From assembly GCA_016617855.1 (NCBI GenBank), contig JAECUM010000850.1, forward strand, positions 124,001 to 188,000: a stretch of 64,000 nucleotides of DNA, read 5' to 3'. How positions within the stretch are numbered: the stretch's first letter is position 1; every line of letters begins with the position of its first letter. Shown here one piece after another: positions 53,463 to 64,000 of this stretch. Source of the stretch: Megalonaias nervosa (lineage: Eukaryota > Mollusca > Bivalvia > Unionida > Unionidae). Below the pieces are notes generated by a model, which was not told the DNA's origin, did not search any database, and saw only the letters and a program-made list of their open reading frames with translations. The translations under genes were made by a program, and so were the position numbers.

Positions 53463-55506
53463 CATGAGTTGTATGGTGTAAATCTAAACAGGACAAAAAG
53501 GTAGTAAACAATAGATATTGTGTGCAAAATTAAATCCAGACTCATTTCCATAAACTGAGCTTCACCTGTATCAAATACTGTGAGCAAGATTTCAAAGGGA
53601 ATTTCTTTTATTTTCAACATTTATTTTTTTAAATAGTTAAATAATATATGATTATCTTGCATAATTCCCATTTGTTAGTGATGTGAAATTTTCAAGACTG
53701 ACTATACAGACGTCAGACTGTTTATTCTGTATGTGTCATGTAAGGTGCTTGATAAGGATGTTGAATGCCACAAGCTGAACAGATTCATGTGTCAGACTGT
53801 ATTATGTGCATCAGTGGCTTCACAAATCGACTTGACTCCTTGATAAAATATTTTGTGTTAATGGAGTTCTGACTGAATATTCTACCATTTGTTTCTCAAC
53901 TTTTGCTGTACTAGGTCTGTCACAAGTTTATACATGTCCACCAGTGTGTTCTTGTTCTCAAACAGAAATTTTATGAGCACAAATCTGCATTACATACTTC
54001 GCAAACCTAAAGCGCATGAAATGCTGTTATTATCTACTGGAAAAGTTCATAATTTCAAAAATGTAATTATTACATGATTCATTGCTCCAAGTTGCAACTA
54101 AAAATTCAGAATTGGTGAGTGAAAATGGTCTGGCAACTTTGAGAATCAAAATTCAGTAAGTAATAATTGAAAACAACACTTTCTGATTACAAAAATTTTC
54201 TATGTTTTACATTAAAATCATTGAGCAGATTCAGTTTTATTTACAGCTTGATTTCATTTGGATTGAAAGACTGCCAATTTCTGCATTAATTTACAATCTT
54301 TACTTATTACTAGTCTGTCTTACAAGCTATTTAACTCATTCAGCCCCAATCCCGCCTGTAGGCATGATGAGGCTGTAACCTACTTCTGAACACTGTAGTG
54401 TCAAGGTCATTTAAGATACACCAAAGTGTGTGGTATTACAATAAACCAGACAGATTTAGTTCTACAATGATACCAAATAATCTGGAGTTTCTACTCACAT
54501 TACAAAATGCAGAGGGGTAAACATATGTTTTGAGACCTGATTTTTTTTTACACCAAAATTTCACCCGTTTTTGGAATCAGATTTTGTGTGCAGATTTTAG
54601 ACTTTTTGGCCTGTGATCTAAGGCAGACCAGTCTGAACTGCACACAGACAAGTGAACATATGCAAAAAGTAGGGTAAGTTGGGGATTAGAAGTAAGAAGT
54701 GGCCAGGAGTCGAAAATGATGGGTCCAATAAGAAAAAAAAATAGAACTCCAGCTTTTACCCTTCTGCACATGAGTGAGTCAAATAGCCAATGAAAAACAG
54801 TGCTTCTTACCCCCATTTCAGGCAAAAATGACAAAAGTCTCAGTGGCCAAATGAGTGGCCAGTCTAATATATTTACCTGTGTGGACAACCTCAGTTAATG
54901 GCACAGAGCCAGAGAAAATGTTGACAGGGAGACAACTCTGAAAAAATATAGACAGCAGTAAAATTACTAACAGTCCTGCTTCCGTAATTGTAAATATGAC
55001 TGAGGCTTTAACAATAGAAACTATCATGAGAAGAGAATGTAATTGTTAAGACCCTTTATAAGTGAAGCCAGGCAATACATTGAGAGATGGTTTAGAGAAC
55101 TCCATTTAATGCATTTTAATTGCTGGCCTGAGCTTGGAGCAGATGGCTGTTGACAGTTCTGTCAGACACATCTACAGTTTAAATTTTGGTGATTTCTTTT
55201 TCTGTATTTGGCAAAAAAATTATTCAGGCTCGGCAACCAAAATTTTGAGGGGCTATGAAAATAAGTTGGTTGCTCTATAGCTACTAAAGTTAGAAGGTAC
55301 ATTGAGCAATATTATTCCAGACTTTAGTACTTACACTATAATAGGGCTGGATAGGTATACCAGTAAACTATAGCTTAGTATTACATACCAATATAACCAA
55401 TTTTGAACTGTATCAGTTCAGTAAGAAATTAAATTCAGCAAACACTCAATTAAATTTTATGTTCAATCAGTGAGTAACCTCTTTCAGGACAGTAGCACAA
55501 AGATGT
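53463..55506. other. Unique AT-rich sequence, no gene seen
   Basis: Frames of about 100 codons (54577-54888 minus) lack domain features. Confidence 0.35.
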
Positions 55507-55690
55507 TCTTTAAGAACACTTGTTAGGTCAATTAGGCTTTTTAAGAGCACTTATTAGGTCAATTAGGCTTTTTAAGAACACTTATTAGGTCAATTAGGCT
55601 TTTTAAGAACACTTATTAGGTCAATTAGGCTTTTTAAGGACATATTTTTTAGGTCATTTAGGCTTTTTACGATCACTTCATTAGGTCATT
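55507..55690 (+). repeat. 31-bp minisatellite, about six units
   Basis: Units read close to TTAGGTCAATTAGGCTTTTT plus AAGAACACTTA; four central copies are almost identical. Confidence 0.93.
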
Positions 55691-56720
55691 TGTAATACAG
55701 GTGGTTATTTCTAACATTTGTTGCAAGATTTGTTTCTTTTAAAAATAAGGAAGAAAATATACTTCCTTCCTTTTTCATCAGGTATTAAAGAAAGATCAAG
55801 TTTGGCAGATTCTCAAAACCCATAACTTTTTTAAACAACCTGGATTGTTTTAACCAGGAAGGAGAAAACTGCAAGGAGCTCTGATTTTAGAACCTCTCTC
55901 AGAATGAGGCACTTGATTACAAAACAGATGTAATCTAGTTGGTAAGTTCCTGAAGCTTCCATTAATAACAGTAGTTGTTATTATTCTTTTAGTATCCTAA
56001 GTAATTATTATGTCAAAATAATGTGTGCCTTGGAAAATAATATGGAATCCAGTATGCCTCTAATAAAGTTGTCATAATTCTGACTGACTCAATCCCCATT
56101 TTCGGGTTGAAAATTATCATACATTTTGACTTATTGTTTTCAGGTATGTCATGATTTGGAAATTCCATTACCTGTTGTCAGATATTACTGTAAGCTGGAT
56201 CAGCATATGATGTGACTTGTAAATTAAGTTCTTATAACACATCAATAATAGATCAAGTTATGTCCTGGAAAAAAAGTGGAATTATTTAAAACTTGATAAC
56301 TGATTCCAAACTCTACTGTTCAGTGACCATGTGTTGCACTGCTGCTTATTTTGAAATCAGTTTAATAGCTTGGAATTAATGAATATATATTTTTCATGTA
56401 CAGAAATGGGATATGTATTGAGTATTCTGTGCAACATGGCTATGTTTCCGTTGTAGCTGTTTTAAGAGTGCTATATAATAATTGATTTTACTCTCTGGTT
56501 TAAATCTAATTGCATGTTTTAAAATTCAATCGGGTATTTTGAGAACACCACAAAGCACAAACTTGCTCCATCTGATTCTTTATCATCAAGGTATTAGTAA
56601 TGCTTTTTTGAATGCCTCAAATGGCTTGGTGACCATTACTAATTCAGGGAGTGTTCATTTGAACGGTTCTGAGTGATCTTCTTTCAGGGATCAAGTGCTA
56701 CCACTTCATATTAGTGCACC
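55691..56720. other. Unique AT-rich sequence, no gene seen
   Basis: A 64-codon frame at 56482-56676 has no recognisable motif; no exon or mobile element end is seen. Confidence 0.35.
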
Positions 56721-57040
56721 GCTCCGGTGGCCTATTGGTTAGAGCATCCGCCTCGGATGCGGGAGGTCGTGGGTTCGATCCCAGGCCGAGTCATACCAAA
56801 GACTTTAAAAAATGGTACTAACAGCTGCCTCATATGGCGCTCAGCATTAAGAGGTTAGTGTTAGGACTGGTCGGCCTGGTGTCAGGATAATGTGACTGGG
56901 TGGGACATCATGCCACATGTCTGCGGCATGATGCCCCAGTGCTAGACATCACTATAAACTGTCACACTGCAGACATCATAGCGATATGACTGAAAAATTG
57001 TTAAAGCTACGTTAAAAATCTAAATCACAAATCACACATA
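56721..57040 (+). mobile_element. SINE family 1, full length
   Basis: It starts GCTCCGGTGGCCTATTGGTTAG with A box, and B box GGGTTCGATCCC near 56770. The conserved body and tail match 38694-39022 closely, and it ends AAATCACAAATCACACA. This is the best preserved copy in the window. Confidence 0.94.
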
Positions 57041-57419
57041 TTAGTGCACTTAAAAAATGAAATTTGCACTTGTAGCATATTTTTGATTGAATGAATGCAC
57101 TATCATACAACAGGGTCTGCTTATGGCAGGAGCATTACTCTATGGACTATGGACAAAAATTAAATTGTTTTGCATGATATAAACACATTTAACAATTTAT
57201 TCATAAATTTTTAGCCAATTTGTAAAAGGTGCAAACATTTTAGGCATCCAGAAGTCTTAGTTGATAAGAATCTGACAAATCTCTATTGTGTAACATTATG
57301 CCAGTCATCATACATACAACATTATGTGAATTAAGTTGTGCCAATATTAAGGTTTTGTCTTTGTTGTTAAGAAGTGAGCTTTTGTAATGCCAATCAATAC
57401 ACTCTTTTTTCAGTCTACA

Positions 57420-58650
57420 TTTTGAATATTATTGGCATTGTCTTCTGTGCTTGGAGTATAAGAGCAATGCTGTCATGGTAATGCCAATTAAGAGACTCTT
57501 TTCAGTTTTCAATTTGAGCATTATTGGCCTTATCTTCTTTGCTTGGAGCATAAGAACAAGGCTCTTCTAGTATACAAACTATGCTCTTATGATAATGCCA
57601 GTCAATAGGCACATTTCAGAGTCTTTATTTTGAGCATTATTGGCCTTGCCTTCTGTGCTTGGAGCATAAGAACAATGCTCTTATGATAATGCCAGTTAAT
57701 AGACTCATTTCAGAGTCTTCATTTAAGGCATTATTGGCCTTGTCTTCTGTGCTTGGAGCATAAGAATGATGCTTTTATGATAATGCCAGTCAATAGGCTC
57801 TTTTCAGAGTCTTTATTTTGAGCATTATTGGCCTTATCTTCTGTGCATGGAGCATAAGAACAACGCTCTTATGATAATGCCAGTTAATAGACTCATTTCA
57901 GAGTCTTCATTTAAGGCATTATTGGCCTTGTCTTCTATGCTTGGAGCATAAGAACGATGCTCTTATGATAACATGAGTTAATAGGCTCTTTTCAGAGTCT
58001 TTATTTTGAGCATTATTGGCCTTATCTTCTGTGCATGGAGCATAAGAACAATACTCTTATGATAATGCTAGTTAATAGACTCATTTCAGAGTCTTCATTT
58101 AAGGCATTATTGGCCTTGTCTTCTATGCTTGGAGCATAAGAATGATGCTTTTATGATAACATGAGTTAATAGGCTCTTTTCAGAGTCTTTATTTTGAGCA
58201 TTATTGGCTTTATCTTCTGTGCTTGTATCATAAGAACAATGCCCTTAGGATAACGCCACTCAGTAGACTCATTTCAGAGTCTTCATTTTGAGGATTATTG
58301 GCCTTACCTTCTATGCTTGGAGCACAAGAACAAGGCTCTTGTAGTATAAGAACTATGCTCTTATGATAACGCCAGTTAAAAGACTCATTTCAGAGTCTTC
58401 CTTTAAGGCATTATTGGCCTTATCTTCTGTGCTTGGAGCATATAGAACAATGCTCTTAGGATAACGCCACTCAATAGGCTCTTTTCAGAGTCTTCATTTT
58501 GACCATTATTGGCCTTATCTTCTGTGCTTGGAGCACAAGAACAAGGCTCTTGTAGTATAAGAACTATGCTCTTATGATAACGCCAGTTAATAGGCTCTTT
58601 TCACAGTCTTCATTTAGAGCGTTACTGGTCTTCTGTGCTTGGAGCATAAG
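57420..58650 (+). repeat. Satellite array with alternating 94-bp subunits and some 116-bp subunits
   Basis: The GCATTATTGGCC landmark recurs at 57518, 57634, 57728, 57822, 57916, 58010, 58104, 58198, 58292, 58408, 58503 and 58619. Most steps are 94 bp; three are 116 bp because of an added AAGGCTCTTGTAGTATAAGA-type segment. Between 57634 and 58198 two subtypes alternate (TTTATTTTGAGCATT versus TTCATTTAAGGCATT), giving a 188-bp higher-order unit. Confidence 0.95.
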
Positions 58651-58729
58651 AAAATGAGGCTAAGTGCAAAGCCATTGCCTGAGAACAGTGCAACGCAAAG
58701 AACACATTACATGATGCTCTTATATAGGC

Positions 58730-59161
58730 ATCAGACCACTAATTGTTTCAAAGCCAAAGGAGCAGTCTACTGGTTTCAGAATAAAAAATTGGGTACTAAC
58801 AATTTGAGATGCACATGGATTGAATTTTTTTGCTTTATTGCATAAACTTTATTCTGTGTATTGTAGTCGACAATAGAGTCTTTACTTTTAATTTGATATC
58901 CTGTGTTGAATTTCCTGTTGGCAAAATAGCATATGAGCTCTTGGTGAGAGGCTATGTTATTTTGGTGTAGAGCAGAGGGTCCCCTTTTTAACAGCACATT
59001 GCTCTTAAAAAAATGCCATGAAATGTCAATTTTTTAGGCTGAAAATTATTTTTCTACTCTATTGAATGGAAGCATGTATAGTTTGGAAACCAAACTAATG
59101 CAAAAATTATTTTTACTTTTTAATATATTAATTTCATGGAGAAATTCATTAGTGGTCTGAT
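58730..59161. repeat. Possible MITE: 14-bp inverted ends
   Basis: ATCAGACCACTAAT at 58730-58743 has its exact complement at 59148-59161, 432 bp end to end, but the arms do not continue and no target duplication is clear. Confidence 0.45.
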
Positions 59162-62093
59162 CCCAGTAGGGGTTGGGGCTCCAGCTGTGTATGTATCCAT
59201 GACAACTATGCACATCTCTGTATTTGTTTCAGTATCATTGGTTAATTTACGAGAAATAACAATAAATTACAATGGATCACTTTTGGAGTAACTTTGAGTG
59301 GACACAAGTGAAAATGCAAATGATTATGGAAAACAAATCCCGTGAAACTTCATAGTTATACTGTCAGATCAGTTGTCACATTGTTTTGCTCCATGTGATA
59401 TTGAAGTCCATCACCAATATACATCTGAACAGTTATATTTCACTCCAGGCAAAGTTAACATTTTCATGGTATGTATAAAATTGATCGTAAATGTAGGGCT
59501 TCATTTTTTGGTCACCACATTAATCGCTTTGTTATTTTGAGTTACATAGTCTACCTAAATTTAACAGCAGGGTTGAAAGGTGTTTCCCCAACTCTTAAAT
59601 TCATTGCATTATTGTTTATATCATCACATTAATTGTCGATAATGTACCTCTGTGTTACCTCACACCAAATTCACATTCCTTAATTCATCTCAGATCTAAA
59701 TTGCAATATCTTTCCTGCTCATGCTTTCTCACTGTGCCTGACATGAAATTATGAATGTATTACTGGTTTTTATCAGATAGACTCTATCACTTTTAATATG
59801 ATATTTAAATAGCTTAATTTTTAATCTACTTTACAACTCTTGGTGCCAAGGTATTAGTTGGAGTGGGTTATAATTTAACTTCGCTTAGACCATTGTTTGC
59901 ATCCCATTGTAACATATCTGAACTTTAACACTAAAGTGAAGGATTTATTTTGTATTTGTAAAATTACAGTTAGGAACTTTGTGGAAGAGCGTTCTCTGAG
60001 AATGAATGATTTTTGAGCAATATCTTGTTGGATGTATTTTGGTTGAAATTTTTCTTATTATTCATGGTCTGATTGCATACATGCCAAGTCATTTTAGAAT
60101 TCGCGACTTCACAATCATTCAGTGCAAATTACACATGTAAACTAGTTAAAAGTGAGTGCTGAATGTACTTTGTATTTTTGTTCTAATCCACAATTGTCCA
60201 TTTATGACAAGAATTTTGACCAGCTGTTGAACCAGGTTAGTTGCAAAAATAAACATACATTCTTCATACAGCATACTGTAATTATGACATGTAATAGATA
60301 GATTACACTTTTTATGCCCAAGGTTATGCTTTTTTGCAACTTATATTAGGAGTAATTGCACTTGTACCTCTGGAAGGGGTTTGGAATGCAGGTGATTACT
60401 GTATTTGAGTCTGTTTAATTTAAAATGATCATCTCTTTTGTTTATTAGGCAATGTTTGTATTTTTCTTTTTTTTAAATGAAAATAACCATTTGTCAACAA
60501 ACTTGTTCAATATATACCAAACATTTGGCCCCCTCACCATTTCATATCATCCTTGTGCAATATAGAATATTTTTCTAAACTGTATTTTATTTAAATTAAG
60601 ATAGGCCATTCAGTATATACACCGTGTTTTACTTTGTTTATTAATATGAATATACATGTAATTACTTTATATGACAGTCACTCAAAGGGGATCGTGTGTC
60701 CACATTGTGGTTTATAAAAATCATTTCAAGTCACAAAGACAATGATCACATATTCCTCACGTGAAACAATCACTTTTCATTTTAAATAATTTATTTCTGC
60801 GTCCCTCTTTTTATTCCACACTAACTGATGTATTTTCCTCCTCTCAGAATTGGGAGAGAAAAAAAATCTCATTTTCTAGCAGCAAACTACATTGATTTTT
60901 CTTTTTCTGTATTCCCATGTCTTCACTACTAGCATCTCACACAGCAGATGAAAGTTCCGTAGATTGTGGAAATAATTGACAGTGATTATCTAATGTAATT
61001 ATCAACTCTAAAGGTCAATACAGATAATTTAATTTTGTAAATCTATCTGGCTTGCACATTTTTTTTTGATGTCAGGTGTCACTTGCTCCAGTTGTTGTCC
61101 CAGAAGAATGGGATCAAGTCTCAGCAAACTATCTGTTATAATGTATTTACCGTCAGACCCTTTTTGTAATTAATTTTTATTTTTACTTTGATTTTAAAGG
61201 TTGTTTTTTTCTCAAACTAAGACCGTTAAGGTCCATATAACAGAGCTAAAAAGTAGGTTGTTTGGTTTCAAGTGTACACCAGTGTTTTTAGTACAAGTAA
61301 GTGGAACAAGCATCCCAAGTCTTACTTTCAGTAAGTGAGGTCACATGATAATGCATATTACCTCTGATTTGCCTGCAAAGGTGAAATTGTTTTTTTAATT
61401 TTTATTCAGATTTTTTATTGTGTCGGTTTTCACAAATTTTGTTCAGTTGGAAGTTGGTATGAATGCTAAAATTGGTGCAGAGTTGATCGTGACCACAGAG
61501 ACTTGCTAAACTATTTCAGAATTCTTCTGATAAATTGCTGTACTATGCTGAACATTTGCTTACATCAAGTTTTCTTGCTGAAATGTTGCTTACACAGTAT
61601 TTTTCTTTTGTTAATTTTTGCTGAAAACTTGTGAATTTTGTCTGAAAAGTTTCTAAACTCTTCAGCAAAGTTTAGAATTTCCGATTCGGCAGACATGATG
61701 TCTACACCCACATTGATTCACTTGCCAGTTTTTTAGAATTAATCCCAGTACCCGAACATTCACTTGATGAGGATAGGTAGAAAGATGCGTCTTTGCACTA
61801 TATTTTTAATATTTTTATGCTTTCTTCATTAATATAAAACATTTTTTGTCAAAACTTTCATTTTTGCTTTGGCAAAGGTATTTGTGTTGGTGACAGTAAA
61901 GTTTTAAATGAAAACTCCTATAGAAAATTCTGTGGAGCCTGTAGTTGCAATAGACAAACTTGTAGATCTGGTTTATGTAACTCACATTTAGCAACAATAC
62001 CAAGGGTAAAAACCACAAAGTACAGTAAGCCTTCTTTTAAAATGAATGCCCCAACCCCACACACCAGCACTGAGTCTGGAACAGCCTATTCAA
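59162..62093. other. Unique AT-rich sequence, no gene seen
   Basis: Nearly 3 kb without a frame over 67 codons, a tandem array or a transposon end that I can recognise. Confidence 0.4.
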
Positions 62094-62302
62094 AGAACTG
62101 GGAACAGTCCATGACTTGTAAGAACTGAGAACAATCCCTGACTTGAAAGAACTGAGAACAATTCCTGACTTGAAAGAACTGTGATCAATCCCAGACTTGA
62201 AAGAACTGAGAACAAACCCTGACTTGAAAGAACTGAGAACAATTCCTGACTTGAAAGAACTGAGATCAATCCCAGACTTGAAAGAACTGAGAAAAGTCCC
62301 TG
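62094..62302 (+). repeat. 27-bp minisatellite, about eight units
   Basis: The unit is close to AACTGAGAACAATCCCTGAC plus TTGAAAG, repeated with small changes. Confidence 0.93.
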
Positions 62303-62640
62303 TCTTTAGTAACTCATCAGGCAGATTCAGACATGGCCAGACATGTTTTTATGTAAATGTTTTAATATAAGTGCGCTTTTATGTTGTTGTATTTAGCTGT
62401 CAGTGACAACAGATTGATATCTGATGATTTTACTGAGATTCTTTGTTTTAAATCATACGATCTAACTGCTTATTTTAATTATTCATTTACTTAGGTTTTT
62501 AATTTCAGTTAAAACTTTTTGGCAGCTTTATTTCCTGATGACTTAATAAATATGGCCTTGAACATGAACTTCATAATAAAACTGATATTTCTTATCAGCA
62601 ATTTTAGATGTACATCTTTTGTGATGTTATCAGTGTGCCA

Positions 62641-62854
62641 TCCTATTAGCTTATAAGATGAATCCAACTGCAAACTGCACAGACCCAGATCTGCCATCAC
62701 ATAATGCACCAGCAGATCTGGGTCTGTGCAGTTTGTTAGGAGTAATCACTAGAACAAACAAGATAGACCCTGATCTGCAGGTGCTCTATGATATGGCACA
62801 TCAGGATCTTTGTTGTTTGCAGTTTGATTCGACTTATAAGTGAGTATATATGGT
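62641..62854. mobile_element. Palindromic MITE family A, copy 6
   Basis: The left end ATTAGCTTATAAGATGAATC and right end GATTCGACTTATAAGTGAGT pair, and CAGACCCAGATCTGCC and GCAGATCTGGGTCTG form a strong internal palindrome around 62684-62728. Confidence 0.85.
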
Positions 62855-63291
62855 ATGTATTGATGATTCAGCACCAAAGTTTGCTACTCACTGATATTTC
62901 CATTGTTATACATTATGGTTAGAAACTGAAAGGCTAATGCTTTTAAGAAGGTAAATAAAATGGATGCAGAAGAATTGGGTCAAACTTCTGTCAATCAATC
63001 TTCCATCCCTGTCAGCAATGCTTGAATCATGTCTTATCACATTGTGCACACACTATTTATTGATTGCTTTCCATTTTCACTTTTGGAGAGAATCATGACA
63101 TGAGTATCTGCAAGTTTTAAGAAAGTTATAGCTTTGAGTTTTCATTAACAAACAGCAATGAAGATCTAACAATCAAATACTTTTAAACAGCAGAAAACCT
63201 TGTCAGGCAGAAAGGCAAGATTTTTGCCCAAGTTATCAAAACTGTCAAGATATTTTTAATACTTTGCTACAAGTGGAGAAAACTATTCAGA

Positions 63292-63295
<4 letters not shown>

Positions 63296-63337
<42 letters not shown>

Positions 63338-63355
63338 ATATATATATAGCAATAG

Positions 63356-63403
<48 letters not shown>

Positions 63404-63428
63404 CTATATATATATATATATATATATT
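63296..63428. repeat. (TA)n microsatellite, about 130 bp
   Basis: A TA dinucleotide run broken by AGCAATAGCC near 63348 and a few single-base changes. Confidence 0.97.
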
Positions 63429-63624
63429 AATTGACTGCATTTTCAACAATTTGGTTGCATGTAAACAATCACATGATACTCATCTGGAATTCTTTACACA
63501 TTGATAAATTTTTGTGGGCTACTTTAATTCCTTGCTTCCAAGTCACGTTGGTGGCGCTCTACAGTTTCGTATTTTGCATAGGGTTAGAATTTTAAAGAAA
63601 AAGACTTCCTCCGGGTTTCCTCAC

Positions 63625-63985
63625 TAGTTATACTGGCTGTTTAAAAAAGACCTGTATATCTTAGGTGTTGTTCAAAGAACCTTTAATTCCCTTTATTTTG
63701 GTGTATGATTGATGGGTGTAATATGGGTTATAGAGTATACAGCTTGGCCTTACTCCAGATGTGCACCTTTCAAAAAGTGCTAGCTCCACTTGGTCATTTT
63801 CACATCCTGAACTTCAGAGGTAAATTGTAAAAAAAAAGAGCTGATAACATTTTTTACATTTTATATATTTGGTAATTCATTCATTGCACTTCAGAAGCTG
63901 GTATTGTCTAGTCTGGCAAAATTCATTTTCCCTATTTTAAAAGCTACTAAGGATAGTGTACTTCAGACAAATTCAGGCTGATTTT
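63625..63985 (-). repeat. Dispersed repeat, inverted partner of 17790-18155
   Basis: It is the reverse complement of the earlier copy, with landmarks TAATTCCCTTTATTTTGGTG, GCTCCACTTGG and GGTATTGTCTAGTCTGGC. Confidence 0.85.
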
Positions 63986-64000
63986 TGGAGCACAAGGGAG

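Noticed and set aside
57420..58650. CRISPR-like or gene-family array
   Set aside because: The whole unit is repeated, with no spacers and no open frames.

Overview
The window looks like a eukaryotic, probably molluscan or other lophotrochozoan, chromosome. It carries an integrated double-stranded DNA virus-like element of the Polinton/Maverick (adintovirus-like) class at its left end, followed by about 53 kb of repeat-rich DNA with no recognisable host gene. The taxon is inferred from the style of the repeats (tRNA-derived SINEs with long conserved tails, CR1-like and DIRS-like retroelements, hAT and Kolobok-like DNA transposons). No host gene fixes it.

Positions 1 to about 11127 hold the viral element, cut off by the left window edge. 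From left to right it carries: the end of a fibre-like virion protein; a small protein with two membrane segments; a jelly-roll-type virion protein; a non-coding stretch with a tRNA-like sequence and 26 copies of a TATA-rich 22-bp repeat; an unknown 148-residue protein; an HNH homing-type endonuclease and a cysteine-rich zinc protein on the minus strand; a 1151-residue fusion with family B polymerase motifs, a superfamily 1 helicase and a C-terminal HNH/zinc module; a retroviral-type integrase broken by one in-frame stop; a phospholipase A2 virion protein with a zinc ribbon; and a DNA-packaging ATPase. The right end is a 185-bp block of nested inverted repeats. Together these would supply genome replication, integration, capsid assembly and packaging. 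The double-jelly-roll major capsid protein and the maturation protease usual in this class are not seen and may lie left of the window. The element keeps many CpG dinucleotides while the DNA to its right is visibly CpG-poor, which suggests a fairly recent insertion.

From 11.1 to 64 kb I find only mobile elements, satellites and apparently unique AT-rich sequence. Recognisable pieces are: a hAT MITE with a perfect 8-bp target duplication; several decayed LINEs, one inserted inside another; two tRNA-derived SINE families; two DIRS-like retroelements, one with about 190-bp inverted ends; a degraded hAT transposon with its transposase remains; a TTAA-flanked element with a broken THAP domain, fitting Kolobok; six copies of a palindromic MITE family; an 865-bp foldback; and about ten minisatellite or satellite arrays, including one with alternating subtypes (57.4 to 58.65 kb). 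This part reads as an intergenic region or the inside of a very long intron.
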